Shown piece by piece: positions 26,400 through 35,459 of a stretch of 64,000 nucleotides of DNA. This stretch comes from Pseudobacter ginsenosidimutans. GTDB lineage: Bacteria > Bacteroidota > Bacteroidia > Chitinophagales > Chitinophagaceae. The notes beneath the pieces were generated by a model. That model was not told the origin of the DNA. It saw nothing but the letters and a program-made list of their open reading frames with translations, and made no database searches. The first letter of the stretch is position 1. Each line of letters starts with the position of its first letter. The position numbers and the translations under genes were made by a program. Where the stretch lies: assembly GCF_007970185.1 (NCBI RefSeq), contig NZ_CP042431.1, positions 5,084,001 through 5,148,000 of the forward strand, in the 5' to 3' direction.

Positions 26400-27379
26400 T
26401 GCCCAGGTTCAGTATCATATTACCGGTCCGTAACGGAGGAGAGTATGCGAAGGAATGCGTGAACAGCATCCTGTCGCAAACCCTGAATGATTTCAACCTG
26501 GTGGTGCTGGACAATTGCAGTACAGACAGAACAGTAGAATGGCTGGAATCTCTGCACGATGAACGCATCGTCATTCACAAAGCTGATCGCTCACTCTCAA
26601 TCGAAGAGAACTGGGCTCGCATCAAAGATGTGTCACGTAATGAATTCATGACCATGATCGGGCATGATGACCTGCTGCTGCCGAATTACCTGGAAGAGAT
26701 GCAAAGCATTATCAACCGTTTCCCAAATGCAACACTCTATCAGACACATTTCAATTATATCAATGCAACCGGCGGTTTGATCAGGCCATGCCTGCCGATG
26801 GACGAGCAACAATACGTACAGGATTTTCTCGCTGCACAAATGCAACGGAAAATAGACAGTACAGGTACCGGCTATATGATGCGTTCGTCTCAATATGATG
26901 AAGTGGGCGGCATCCCTCCCAATTATCCCAATCTCATTTTTGCAGACTTCGCATTATGGGTTCGGCTCATGGCGAAGGGCTACAAGATCACATCGTCCAA
27001 AAATTGCTTTTCCTACCGCGTGCACCAAAGCGTATCTGCCACCACCAATGCAGAAGCCTTCATGAAAGCATTCGGTATATATGCAAAAGAGATCGATCTG
27101 CTCCAACAGAAAGATCCTGCTGTGCAGCAGGCGGTCCGGAGTTATGGCAGGGAATTTCTGCTATTGTGGTGTGAAAGTCTATCGCACCGGCTCTTGAAAA
27201 CCCCGCTGAACAAGCGTTCTATGCTGGTGAGCGATCTGATGAAGAAATTCATGGAGTTTGCCGGGGAGTTGATACCCGGGCAGTCTTTTGAACCAGGCGC
27301 AGTGTTCAGGATCAAACTGGCTGAATGGCTTGATTCGAATACGCTTACCCGTAATCTCTTTCAGTGGTATAAGAAGTAG
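26399..27379 (+). CDS. Family-2 glycosyltransferase
   Basis: A 326-aa GT2 enzyme, last gene of the rfb operon. FSIILPVRNGGEYAKECVNS opens the fold, VVLDNCSTDRTVEW holds the donor-binding region, and IGHDDLLLPNYL is the DxD-type metal site. It starts at the TGATG overlap with the previous gene. Its stop is 6 nt from the end of a convergent GT4 gene on the other strand. Confidence 0.85.
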   Translation: MPRFSIILPVRNGGEYAKECVNSILSQTLNDFNLVVLDNCSTDRTVEWLESLHDERIVIHKADRSLSIEENWARIKDVSRNEFMTMIGHDDLLLPNYLEEMQSIINRFPNATLYQTHFNYINATGGLIRPCLPMDEQQYVQDFLAAQMQRKIDSTGTGYMMRSSQYDEVGGIPPNYPNLIFADFALWVRLMAKGYKITSSKNCFSYRVHQSVSATTNAEAFMKAFGIYAKEIDLLQQKDPAVQQAVRSYGREFLLLWCESLSHRLLKTPLNKRSMLVSDLMKKFMEFAGELIPGQSFEPGAVFRIKLAEWLDSNTLTRNLFQWYKK

Positions 27380-27385
27380 TCAGTA

Positions 27386-28567
27386 TCAGAAATCATTATC
27401 TGTATACAGGAATTTCCTGAACTCCCTGCAGAACACTTCCCCGCTGAATTTTTCGATGGCGATCTCACGCCCGCGTTTGCCAAATGTTTCCTTCACTTCC
27501 GGATGTTCCACTAACCATTGCAACAGGGTAGCACCTTCTTCCACAATCGCAGGTTCACTGGTGGCATGGATCAGTAATCCGTTCTCCATATGCCTTACAT
27601 AATCGGGAATGGCATTCACAGCTGTGCTCATCACAATGCGGCCATGCGCCATCATCTGCATCACCACCAATGGCAGTCCTTCGTAGGCGGATGTGAGGAT
27701 CAGTACATCGGACTTATGATAGAGCTCCAGCATTTTGGCTTCATCGCGCACATTGCCGTAAAAAGTGCAGTAGGGATATTGTGCCGGATCGATCACATTG
27801 TCCACGTCACCCACAAAGGAAAAATGGATAGGCGCATTGATCTGGTGTAATTTCTCTGCAATGGCCGCTATCAGCGGAACCCGCTTCTGTGGCGCACCAC
27901 GGCCGATGAATATCACTTCCAGTGTTTCATTGTTCACAGGACGGTAGGGTGGAATGGGGATCATGTTCTCCGCAAAACGCAGGCGTTTTGCATAGGAGGG
28001 ATTCACCCCGGTTTTTTTGTATTGCTCTTCCACATCCTTCATCAGTTTAACGGTACTGAATATACGAAGGGTGATCAGGTCGATAAATCCGATGGAGTAG
28101 GGCAGCCAGGTATCGAGATGGCAAAGCTCTATGCGACGGACATTCCTGTTCACATGCGCCAGCATCTTGTAGAAGAACAGGGATTCTCCTCCGAAGATCG
28201 TGGCATTGGGCGCGCTGTTGATCCAGGCGGCCAGCACACCGCGGTAAAAGAAATTGACGAAATGATAAAGCTTATTGTCGATCTGCTCATGAAGGTCCAG
28301 CACATCAAAGCCCTGGAACATTTCCAGGTGGCCATTGTTCTTTGGTTTCTTGGAGAAGATGATCAGCGGTTGCTGGTCTTTCATACAGGCGGCGATATCT
28401 GCATTCACTTTGATGGCGCCACCAATATCGGCAGAAGGGAAGAAAAGGAAAGTGCTGGTCTTCTTCTTCAACGGGAAAAGCCGGCCATAGATCATACCGG
28501 CCAGCACAAAGGGAAACATCCCGATGTATTCCAGTCTTCTTTTCAATACTCCTTTGCGATGGCTCAT
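27386..28567 (-). CDS. Family-4 glycosyltransferase
   Basis: A 393-aa retaining GT-B enzyme. The donor-binding C-terminal half has VIFIGRGAPQKRVPLIAAIAE, FVGDVDN and the E-x7-E-type segment SAYEGLPLVVMQMMAHG. The N-terminal half has SADIGGAIKVNADIAA, a usual acceptor-domain start. It is the downstream end of a minus-strand set with a short epimerase gene (2 nt away) and YfhO, all convergent to the rfb operon. Function in the same surface glycan is inferred from context. Confidence 0.85.
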   Translation of the reverse strand: MSHRKGVLKRRLEYIGMFPFVLAGMIYGRLFPLKKKTSTFLFFPSADIGGAIKVNADIAACMKDQQPLIIFSKKPKNNGHLEMFQGFDVLDLHEQIDNKLYHFVNFFYRGVLAAWINSAPNATIFGGESLFFYKMLAHVNRNVRRIELCHLDTWLPYSIGFIDLITLRIFSTVKLMKDVEEQYKKTGVNPSYAKRLRFAENMIPIPPYRPVNNETLEVIFIGRGAPQKRVPLIAAIAEKLHQINAPIHFSFVGDVDNVIDPAQYPYCTFYGNVRDEAKMLELYHKSDVLILTSAYEGLPLVVMQMMAHGRIVMSTAVNAIPDYVRHMENGLLIHATSEPAIVEEGATLLQWLVEHPEVKETFGKRGREIAIEKFSGEVFCREFRKFLYTDNDF

Positions 28568-28569
28568 GT

Positions 28570-29253
28570 TCAGAAATATTTTTGCAGGATCTTTTCCAGG
28601 TATCCTTCCCCGAAGCGGATGCCCAGGGTTTCACATACAGCTGCTATTTCATGGGTATCGATGCTTACGGGACCACCTCTGTCGTCCAGTGAATAGAGAC
28701 CCTGTTTGCCACAGAATTCCTCGATGGTATCCACAATATAAGTAACAGGATAACTGGCAGTATTGGCAATATTCAGTGTCCGGTTGGTGGCCATCTGGTG
28801 CTGCAGCAAATGATCGGCAATCCTGTACACATCCTCCACATCGATGATGTTCCGCTCGGATCGCTGCCAGAGCTGGAATGGGATTCCCTGCGCTATATGC
28901 TGGAAGAAATAATTCAGGATCGTATTGGGATTGTCTGACCGGCCTGCCAGGTTCGACAAACGGAAGATCGCATAGCGATGGGCGTTGGAACGCACCAGAT
29001 CTTCCATATTCAGTTTATGCTGCACGTAAGCAGTTTGCTGCAGGTCCGGATCATCCACGCTGGTGGTGCTGAAATATATCAGCATCATACCGGGATTGGC
29101 TTCCATGGATTGCAGCAATAACCTGGCTTCCCGCTGAAAATCCGCTTCTGTGCTGGATTTGGAGTTAGACACTCCGGAAGCGAAGATCAGAAAACGATCA
29201 TCTTTTGCATAAGCTCCAAAACTCCTTGCCACGAGGCCAGTTCCAATAACCAT
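28570..29253 (-). CDS. Short NAD(P)-dependent epimerase/dehydratase-like protein
   Basis: A 227-aa SDR-like protein, shorter than usual extended SDRs (about 300). The start VIGTGLVARSF has a glycine-rich nucleotide-binding loop, and YVQHKLNMEDLV preserves a YxxxK pair. RNIIDVEDVYRIADHLL resembles the substrate-binding region. An open frame reaches 29370, but it would run into the YfhO gene, so ATG 29253 is chosen. The loss of part of the Rossmann half may mean altered cofactor use. It lies between YfhO and a GT4. Confidence 0.75.
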   Translation of the reverse strand: MVIGTGLVARSFGAYAKDDRFLIFASGVSNSKSSTEADFQREARLLLQSMEANPGMMLIYFSTTSVDDPDLQQTAYVQHKLNMEDLVRSNAHRYAIFRLSNLAGRSDNPNTILNYFFQHIAQGIPFQLWQRSERNIIDVEDVYRIADHLLQHQMATNRTLNIANTASYPVTYIVDTIEEFCGKQGLYSLDDRGGPVSIDTHEIAAVCETLGIRFGEGYLEKILQKYF

Positions 29254-29266
29254 GTTCTCTTTTCGT

Positions 29267-31828
29267 TTACTGCGCTTTGGATGCAGATGAAGAATCAACT
29301 CCGGCAGCCCTGTTCTTCCAGAGCCACCAGGCGCCACCCAGCACCAGCAGGATGGAAATGATGCCGGCAATCAATGTTATCAGATTACCCGTATCATAAG
29401 ATGCCGGCTCGAACCGGAACTCTATGACATGTTTTCCTGATGGAATGCTCATGCCGCGCAGTACGTAGTTCACTTTTACGATCGGCGCTTCCTTGCCGTC
29501 GATAGTAGCCTTCCATCCAACCGGATAATACACTTCGCTGAACACGGCAAACTGGTTGCTGGCCGCATTGCTCTCGTAAGTGACAACATCATTGAGATTG
29601 CTGGTCATGCGGATAGTGGCCAGTGAATCGAACTGTGGCTCGAATGTAACTTTGCCTTTCTCACGTTGATCAATCACCGCTGTGTCGGCAGGATGGAAAT
29701 CGTTGAGCGCTGCCATTTCAGCATCGGCATTGGGAACATATTGGAGGGCTTTCACAAACCAGACATTGCCGAGTGCGCCCGGATTCATTTGCGCAATGGG
29801 TTGTCTTGTCTGCGGATTGGCCGCTATGAAATATTTTGTGTTGAGCATGTTGAATACTTCCATATTGCCCCTGTTCAACTGATGTGTGATCAGGTCATCA
29901 TAATTGGCGAGCCTGGCGGGCAGGTAACCACCGATTGAATGATGATGGAAGCTGGCGCGTGAGTCGGCAAAAGGATTGCCGGCAGTTTGATCGAACACGC
30001 GGTAAAAGCCTGTGTCCTGCTTGATCTGCAGATCAGCGGCATTGGCCTGATAGGGCGCCAGGAATTCGTCTTTATCTACATAGTTCTCTTCTTTCAGATA
30101 CCTTCTGTCAACAGGCAGCAGGTCCACCAGGTTGAGTACGATGAAAGCTGCTATTACATATTCGGCTTTCAGTTTTTTCTGAACGCCGAGCCAGATCAGT
30201 GCGGAGCCCAGCACCAGGAAGAGGATGGTGCGCAGCATATCGCCTTCATACAAAGTCTTGCGGTCTGAGCTCAATCCGTTCATGACGGAGGAAGCGATGG
30301 TCCGGGCCTGCTGCTGTACCTGCTCATTGGGCTGTCCACCCTGAGAAGCCATTTGCATGATGGCGCCGGAGATCCCTTCGCGAAGCTGATTGTCGCCGGA
30401 AGCCTTGAAGCTGCCAGTGAAATAGGTTCCTACCAGAATGGCCACTACCGCCAGCACAGCAACACCTGCATACTTCAGTTTCTTCATCATTTCGGTTTTA
30501 TCGTATTCACCGAACATGAGTTGATTCAATGCCATGGTGGCCAGTAAAGCAAACGTCAGCTGCGGGATCACCAGCGCTGTAGTAGGTGCTCTGAATTTAT
30601 TATAATAAGGAAGATGATCGAAGAGGAAATAGTTCAATGCCTGGAAATTGCTGCCCCAGGCCAGTACGATACCGATGATGCTTGCGGCAATGATCCAGCC
30701 CTTGTGCCAGCTCTTTACCACAAAGATGCCAACAATGAAGAGCAGGCAGATCAATGCACCGAGGTATACAGTACCTGAAGTACCGGGCTGTGCGCCCCAG
30801 TAGGAGCTCAGTGCAGGATAGATATAATTGGTGAACTCCTGCGGCAGTTGTGATTCCTGCAATGCCTGGATGGCCTTGCCATCTTCGGGCAGTTCACGCG
30901 GACCATCGCTGCCGCCGTTGTAAGCGGGCATCACCAGGGTCATGGTTTCGCTGATGCCATAGCTCCAGTGGAAGGCATAGCTTTTATCCAGACCGCCTTT
31001 CGATTTATTTTCCGCCAGCTTCTTGCCATCGGGCCCTGTAGTCAGCTCTGAAGCACCGCCGCGCATAGACCATTTGGAATACTCGCTGGTTGGCATCAAT
31101 ATCACAGCATAACTGGCAATACCGATCACCAGTGCTACGATGGCGAGACCGGCCGTATAAATAACAGGTTTGAAATCTTTTTCCTTGAATGCGCGCACCA
31201 GCATCGCCACACCCAAACATCCTGCAATGAGGAATGTGTAATACAAGATCTGTACGTGGTTCTGCCAGGTAAGCAGGGTGCTGAACAATAAGGTAACAAT
31301 GAAGCCCAGCACATATTTGCGCTGACTGAGCAAGATCAGTCCAGCAATGAGAGCAGGCGCATAGCCCATGCTCATGAGCTTGGTATTATGACCTACTGCC
31401 GCAATGATGGCATTGTAGGAGGCAAATGCATAACCGAGTGAACCGAAGATCCCAGCCATGCTGCGAAGGCGAAGCACAACGGTGAGGATATAAAAACCGA
31501 TACAGGCCAGGAAGAAAAAGCTGGCGGGCGCAGGCAACCAGAGCGTGAACACATTGTGCAGCCATGCCAGTGTAACCGGATACTTCGCTTCGATCCCGAT
31601 CTGGAAGGCAGGAATACCGCTATAAGCGCTGTTACTCCACAAAGGCCAGTGACCATGCTGCTCTTTGAATTGGTTCGATTGTTCGATCATTCCCTTCCAG
31701 CCCAGGGTATCATGCTGGTTCAGGATCATTCCCTTGAAAGCGGGTAAGCAAAAGAGGATGGAGATGATCAGAAAAATCCCTATCGCGATAACATGCGGCT
31801 TTAACTGCTGCCAGATTGTTTTGTTCAT
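29267..31828 (-). CDS. YfhO family membrane protein
   Basis: An 853-aa integral membrane protein. About 12 hydrophobic segments occupy residues 15-560, with a long loop containing GGSDGPRELPEDG. A periplasmic C-terminal domain (about 590-820) precedes a final hydrophobic helix LITLIAGIISILLVLGGAW. YfhO-type proteins are GT-C-like and decorate surface glycans with sugars from polyprenyl-phosphate donors; activity here is inferred. The frame opens at 31867 but ATG 31828 (MNKTIWQQLKPH) starts before the first helix. Upstream of the short epimerase and GT4 genes, and likely cotranscribed. Confidence 0.88.
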   Translation of the reverse strand: MNKTIWQQLKPHVIAIGIFLIISILFCLPAFKGMILNQHDTLGWKGMIEQSNQFKEQHGHWPLWSNSAYSGIPAFQIGIEAKYPVTLAWLHNVFTLWLPAPASFFFLACIGFYILTVVLRLRSMAGIFGSLGYAFASYNAIIAAVGHNTKLMSMGYAPALIAGLILLSQRKYVLGFIVTLLFSTLLTWQNHVQILYYTFLIAGCLGVAMLVRAFKEKDFKPVIYTAGLAIVALVIGIASYAVILMPTSEYSKWSMRGGASELTTGPDGKKLAENKSKGGLDKSYAFHWSYGISETMTLVMPAYNGGSDGPRELPEDGKAIQALQESQLPQEFTNYIYPALSSYWGAQPGTSGTVYLGALICLLFIVGIFVVKSWHKGWIIAASIIGIVLAWGSNFQALNYFLFDHLPYYNKFRAPTTALVIPQLTFALLATMALNQLMFGEYDKTEMMKKLKYAGVAVLAVVAILVGTYFTGSFKASGDNQLREGISGAIMQMASQGGQPNEQVQQQARTIASSVMNGLSSDRKTLYEGDMLRTILFLVLGSALIWLGVQKKLKAEYVIAAFIVLNLVDLLPVDRRYLKEENYVDKDEFLAPYQANAADLQIKQDTGFYRVFDQTAGNPFADSRASFHHHSIGGYLPARLANYDDLITHQLNRGNMEVFNMLNTKYFIAANPQTRQPIAQMNPGALGNVWFVKALQYVPNADAEMAALNDFHPADTAVIDQREKGKVTFEPQFDSLATIRMTSNLNDVVTYESNAASNQFAVFSEVYYPVGWKATIDGKEAPIVKVNYVLRGMSIPSGKHVIEFRFEPASYDTGNLITLIAGIISILLVLGGAWWLWKNRAAGVDSSSASKAQ

Positions 31829-31897
31829 TATATCAGGATGGTTAAAAGATGCGACAAAATAAGGCAATTATTTGGTAAGTTGATCAGGCACTGGGTT

Positions 31898-33010
31898 TTA
31901 AAGCGGGTTCAATGCCCGGGCTGCATCGGCGGTGATAGTGCCCCAGTAGAAATGCCGGTAGAAGGCGGCAGGTATATTGTCCTGTCTGGAAACAAGTTGC
32001 AATACTGCGGCGGTAAATGCAGGCCAGTCGTTATTGCCCGTCACCACCAGTTTGCCTCCGCAAATGGCGGGGTCCACACCTTCAGCGCCGTTCTCCACAC
32101 TCACCGCATTCATATTATTGCCCAGTGCCTCCACCAATTTGGTTTTGATGCCGCCACCGGATATTACAGGATTCAGGAATATGTCGGAGCCCCTGAAATA
32201 AGGATTGATATCATTCACAAACCCTGCGATCACCAGCTTGGGTATCCCGGCTTTTGAAATGCGTTCGGGAATATCCTTTCCGCATATCAGTATGGTATAA
32301 TCAAGAGATGATTGCTGCAATAGGGGATTGATCTTTTCAATGATCAGGTCCAGCGCTTCCAGGTTGGGTGAATAATTGAATGCGCCGTTGAACAGGAGGA
32401 GGCAATGGTGCTTCGGGATACCATGCTGTTGCTGCAGGTATGCGCGCGCTTCCTGTTTTTCGGTTTGGGATGGTGGTTGGTCCCACTCAATGCCGTAAGT
32501 GGCTACCGTGCATTTCGATGGCTGAAGCCCGAATTCACGGATCGCGTATTGCCTGTCTGATTCCTGGATGAAAAAGCTATGCGCTGCTGCGCGGTGAACG
32601 ATTCGCTCATACTGCCATAATATTTTCCACCACCATTTGTGGAGGGTCTTCCAGCGAAGCCCTTCGATATTATGGGAATGCACCACCAGTTTCACGCCGG
32701 TGAACCATTTCAATAACAGTCCCAGCCATCCGTAATATGGATGTTCCAAAATGAGATGCGTAATTTTTTTCCGGCGTATGATTGAACGGAGCGTAAAAAA
32801 ATAGAATATATTCAGGTAGCGTGTGGCGCTGCCGGAAAGTATATTGAGCAGTTCATACCCTTCGGCCAGTGCAGGATCATTGTTCTGTGTGGTTACCATG
32901 CTGAGATCAACCTGTCTGGTAAAATACTTGTAAAAAAGGGCGATCCCTTTCTGGCCACCCATCCGGGGAGGTAAAAACTGATAGGAGACCAGGCTCAACA
33001 CTTTTATCAT
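31898..33010 (-). CDS. Family-4 glycosyltransferase
   Basis: A 370-aa GT-B enzyme. FLPPRMGGQKGIALFYKY is the acceptor-domain glycine loop, VVHSHNIEGLRWKT follows, and the C-terminal half has LLLFNGAFNYSPNLEAL and NPVISGGGIKTKLVEALG, the donor-phosphate-binding region. The frame opens at 33145, but ATG 33010 (MIKVLSLVSYQFLPP) is the family start. It leads the minus-strand glycan set, with YfhO 69 nt downstream. Confidence 0.87.
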   Translation of the reverse strand: MIKVLSLVSYQFLPPRMGGQKGIALFYKYFTRQVDLSMVTTQNNDPALAEGYELLNILSGSATRYLNIFYFFTLRSIIRRKKITHLILEHPYYGWLGLLLKWFTGVKLVVHSHNIEGLRWKTLHKWWWKILWQYERIVHRAAAHSFFIQESDRQYAIREFGLQPSKCTVATYGIEWDQPPSQTEKQEARAYLQQQHGIPKHHCLLLFNGAFNYSPNLEALDLIIEKINPLLQQSSLDYTILICGKDIPERISKAGIPKLVIAGFVNDINPYFRGSDIFLNPVISGGGIKTKLVEALGNNMNAVSVENGAEGVDPAICGGKLVVTGNNDWPAFTAAVLQLVSRQDNIPAAFYRHFYWGTITADAARALNPL

Positions 33011-33074
33011 GCTATATCCGCTAAATTGAATTCGGGATGAACAAAAATTATGCAATTTTACACCAACTTGGGTT

Positions 33075-33359
33075 ATGCGTAAACTATTATTTTTCTGCAG
33101 GGTGGCCTTTCTCTGCAATGTTTGTTTCCTCCTGGCCTGGCTCATTCAATACCTGCCTGTATCGCCTCACGGGCATATTGCGTCAACTATCGTGGTGCTG
33201 GGAACAGGGCTGGCGGTGATACTGAACATTGCGGTGAACTTTTTTGTAGTTATTTCACTTTTGCAGAAAAAAATGGACTGGTCAGTATTCCCCCGCTGGC
33301 TGATAATCGTTAATTTTCTTTTTCTCTTGTTGCAGATAATCATATTACTTTTCAACTAA
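33075..33359 (+). CDS. Small membrane protein, three helices
   Basis: A 94-aa hydrophobic protein with three predicted membrane segments (about 8-27, 36-60, 72-93) and few charged residues between them. I do not recognise a family. It is 12 nt upstream of the queuosine-precursor transporter gene and probably cotranscribed with it. The divergent glycosyltransferase starts 64 nt away. Composition matches the neighbours. Confidence 0.75.
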   Translation: MRKLLFFCRVAFLCNVCFLLAWLIQYLPVSPHGHIASTIVVLGTGLAVILNIAVNFFVVISLLQKKMDWSVFPRWLIIVNFLFLLLQIIILLFN

Positions 33360-33371
33360 CATGCTTTATTC

Positions 33372-34148
33372 ATGATCCATAATATTATCCGTGATAAATC
33401 CACCCGTCTCTTCCTCTTCCTTGGTAGTTTTTTTATCGCCAATGCCATCATTGCCGAAGTGATCGGCGTGAAACTTTTTTCGCTTGAAGAAACACTTGGC
33501 TTCGAGAAAGTGAATTTCACTTTGCTGGGAGAGAGCGGACTGAGCTTTGATCTCACCGTGGGTGTGCTCACCTGGCCCATCGTGTTCATCATGACTGATA
33601 TCATCAACGAATATTACGGTGTAAAGGGCATCCGGTTCCTCAGTTTCATTGCAGCAGGATTGATCGCTTTCTCTTTTCTTGTTTTCTTTTTTGCTATAAG
33701 AACAACGCCCGCCAACTGGTGGATACCATCGCAGGCAAAGCATGGCGTACCTGATATGCAGGCCGCCTACCAGCAGATCCTGGGGCAGGGGATGATGATC
33801 ATCGTGGCATCGCTTACCGCCTTCATGATCGGGCAGGTAACGGATGCCACCATCTTCAAACGCATCAAAAAGTTAACTGGTGAAAAGAATATCTGGATGC
33901 GCGCCACACTCAGTACACTGGTGTCGCAACTGATAGACACCATCGTGGTGCTGTATCTCTATCTGTATATCTCACTGGGATTCTCCTTTGCAAAAGTGAC
34001 TGCCATCGGCATCGTCAATTATACCTACAAATTCCTGATCGCTATTGTAATGACGCCTGTGATCTACCTGGTGCACTCACTGATAGAAAGATATCTGGGC
34101 AAGGACCTTGCCCAGGATATGAAGAATGCAGCTATGCGTGAAGGTTAG
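33372..34148 (+). CDS. Queuosine precursor transporter (YhhQ family)
   Basis: A 258-aa inner-membrane protein of the YhhQ/VUT family, which imports queuosine precursors such as preQ0 or preQ1. Family motifs are ANAIIAEVIGVKLF in the first helix, VGVLTWPIVFIMTDIINEYYG, and the acidic pair and Asp in the later GQVTDATIFKRIKK. About six membrane segments. The stop is 11 nt from the end of a convergent GNAT gene. It is the second gene after the small membrane protein. Confidence 0.88.
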   Translation: MIHNIIRDKSTRLFLFLGSFFIANAIIAEVIGVKLFSLEETLGFEKVNFTLLGESGLSFDLTVGVLTWPIVFIMTDIINEYYGVKGIRFLSFIAAGLIAFSFLVFFFAIRTTPANWWIPSQAKHGVPDMQAAYQQILGQGMMIIVASLTAFMIGQVTDATIFKRIKKLTGEKNIWMRATLSTLVSQLIDTIVVLYLYLYISLGFSFAKVTAIGIVNYTYKFLIAIVMTPVIYLVHSLIERYLGKDLAQDMKNAAMREG

Positions 34149-34159
34149 TGACTGGAATG

Positions 34160-34669
34160 TCATAATAGTTTTTCCATTATATAATCATTCATCTGGAATC
34201 CATTACCGATCTCGATGTCTGCTTCCTCAATAACGGTGAAGCCGAGTTTCTCGTAAAAGTTTTTGGCTTTGTTGTGGCGGTTGACATTGAGGTGAAGCGT
34301 ATGTCCGCCTTCATCGAGGATCTGTTCAATTACGAAGTCCAGCAATGCACGGCCAACACCCAGACCCTGCGTTTGAGGGAGCACATAGATCTTATGGAGT
34401 TTTTGCACGCCTGCTTTTTCAGTGACTCCAAATGAGGCGAAGCCAACAGCGTCTTCGTCCAGTTCTGCGATCAAAAAACGATGATTGAGTTTGGTGATCT
34501 GTTCGTTCAGGGATTCCGGGCTGTAATTTCTCTCCAGCATGTATTCCAGTTGACCATCGGGCAGGATGGCGCCGTAAGTGACAGGCCATATCTGTTGAGC
34601 CAGATAGCCGATGGTGGGGATATCATCGAGATCCGCGAAGCGGATCACCAGTTCTGCACTTGTATTCAT
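34160..34669 (-). CDS. GNAT family N-acetyltransferase
   Basis: A 169-aa acetyltransferase. The core motif KIYVLPQTQGLGVGRALLDFV carries the Q/R-x-x-G-x-G/A acetyl-CoA loop, and LNVNRHNKAKNFYEKLGF is the C-terminal motif B. An earlier ATG at 34693 would overlap the upstream PrsW gene by 14 nt; ATG 34669 (MNTSAELVIRFAD) starts just before the fold and is preferred, though not proved. Probably cotranscribed with prsW. Substrate unknown. Confidence 0.85.
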   Translation of the reverse strand: MNTSAELVIRFADLDDIPTIGYLAQQIWPVTYGAILPDGQLEYMLERNYSPESLNEQITKLNHRFLIAELDEDAVGFASFGVTEKAGVQKLHKIYVLPQTQGLGVGRALLDFVIEQILDEGGHTLHLNVNRHNKAKNFYEKLGFTVIEEADIEIGNGFQMNDYIMEKLL

Positions 34670-34679
34670 AGGGGCAATA

Positions 34680-35399
34680 TTATGGATTTTCAAAAACTTC
34701 TTTGGATAAATTCTGATGGATCCGGATGGCTCTCCAGGCCAGCCTCATGGCTATCCAGTAACAGACGATAGCGCCGAAGGCGAGTATGCCGGTAGACACA
34801 TAGCGGGTAACATTCGGGTTCTTCTGGAGGAATAAAAAGAAATCGAAACCGCCATGGAAAAAGATGGCCAGCAGGAGACCGGTCAGCAATCGCAATATGG
34901 GCCGGTGATGATCGAATTTGGCCAGTCCGGCATGGAATCCCATCAGCACGCCGAAGGCCGCATGTGCAGGAACGGAGAGGAACATACGCAGTACGCCGGT
35001 AGCGAATCCATTCTCCAGTACATACCATACATTCTCGAAAGTGGCAAAGCCCATACTTACCATCACGCTGTAAATGATCCCGTCGAAAGGCTCATTGAAT
35101 GCAGGTTGCCGGTAGGCATAGAACCGCAGCATCAGGAATTTGCTGCCTTCCTCACTGAATGCCACCAGCACAAATGCAAAAACAACATAATAGGAAATGG
35201 AATAGGGAGAGAAGCTTGCATCCAGCAATGGCTGGAATTTCGTTTGGAAAATGATAGCCGGAATAGTACTGGCAACTCCCAGCATAAAGGAGATCACCAG
35301 GTTCCTTAGCGGCTCCCTGTCGTATTTGTCCCTGGAATAAATGAAAAATGCAATTGCCAGTCCGGGCGCCAGCGCTAATGCCAGAAGAGAAAGGACCAT
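34680..35399 (-). CDS. PrsW family intramembrane metalloprotease
   Basis: A 239-aa polytopic membrane protein of the PrsW/PrcB family. FSEEGSKFLMLR carries the EExxK catalytic motif, MGFATFENVWYVL the FExxx-type second motif, and SVPAHAAFGVLMGFH the His motif. About seven hydrophobic segments. In Bacillus, PrsW cleaves an anti-sigma factor; no sigma/anti-sigma pair lies beside this copy, so the substrate is unknown. A GNAT gene follows on the same strand. It is divergent from the large outer-membrane protein gene, 60 nt away. Confidence 0.88.
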   Translation of the reverse strand: MVLSLLALALAPGLAIAFFIYSRDKYDREPLRNLVISFMLGVASTIPAIIFQTKFQPLLDASFSPYSISYYVVFAFVLVAFSEEGSKFLMLRFYAYRQPAFNEPFDGIIYSVMVSMGFATFENVWYVLENGFATGVLRMFLSVPAHAAFGVLMGFHAGLAKFDHHRPILRLLTGLLLAIFFHGGFDFFLFLQKNPNVTRYVSTGILAFGAIVCYWIAMRLAWRAIRIHQNLSKEVFENP

Positions 35400-35459
35400 A
35401 ATCCAAAAATAAACAAAAGGGCCGATGGTGTAAATCCAAAATGTCTTAATTTTCCTTTC

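Noticed and set aside
18545-33010. Standard 3,6-dideoxyhexose (abequose/tyvelose-type) locus
   Set aside because: rfbF and rfbG are present but RfbH, the PLP-dependent 3-dehydrase that defines that pathway, is not in the window.
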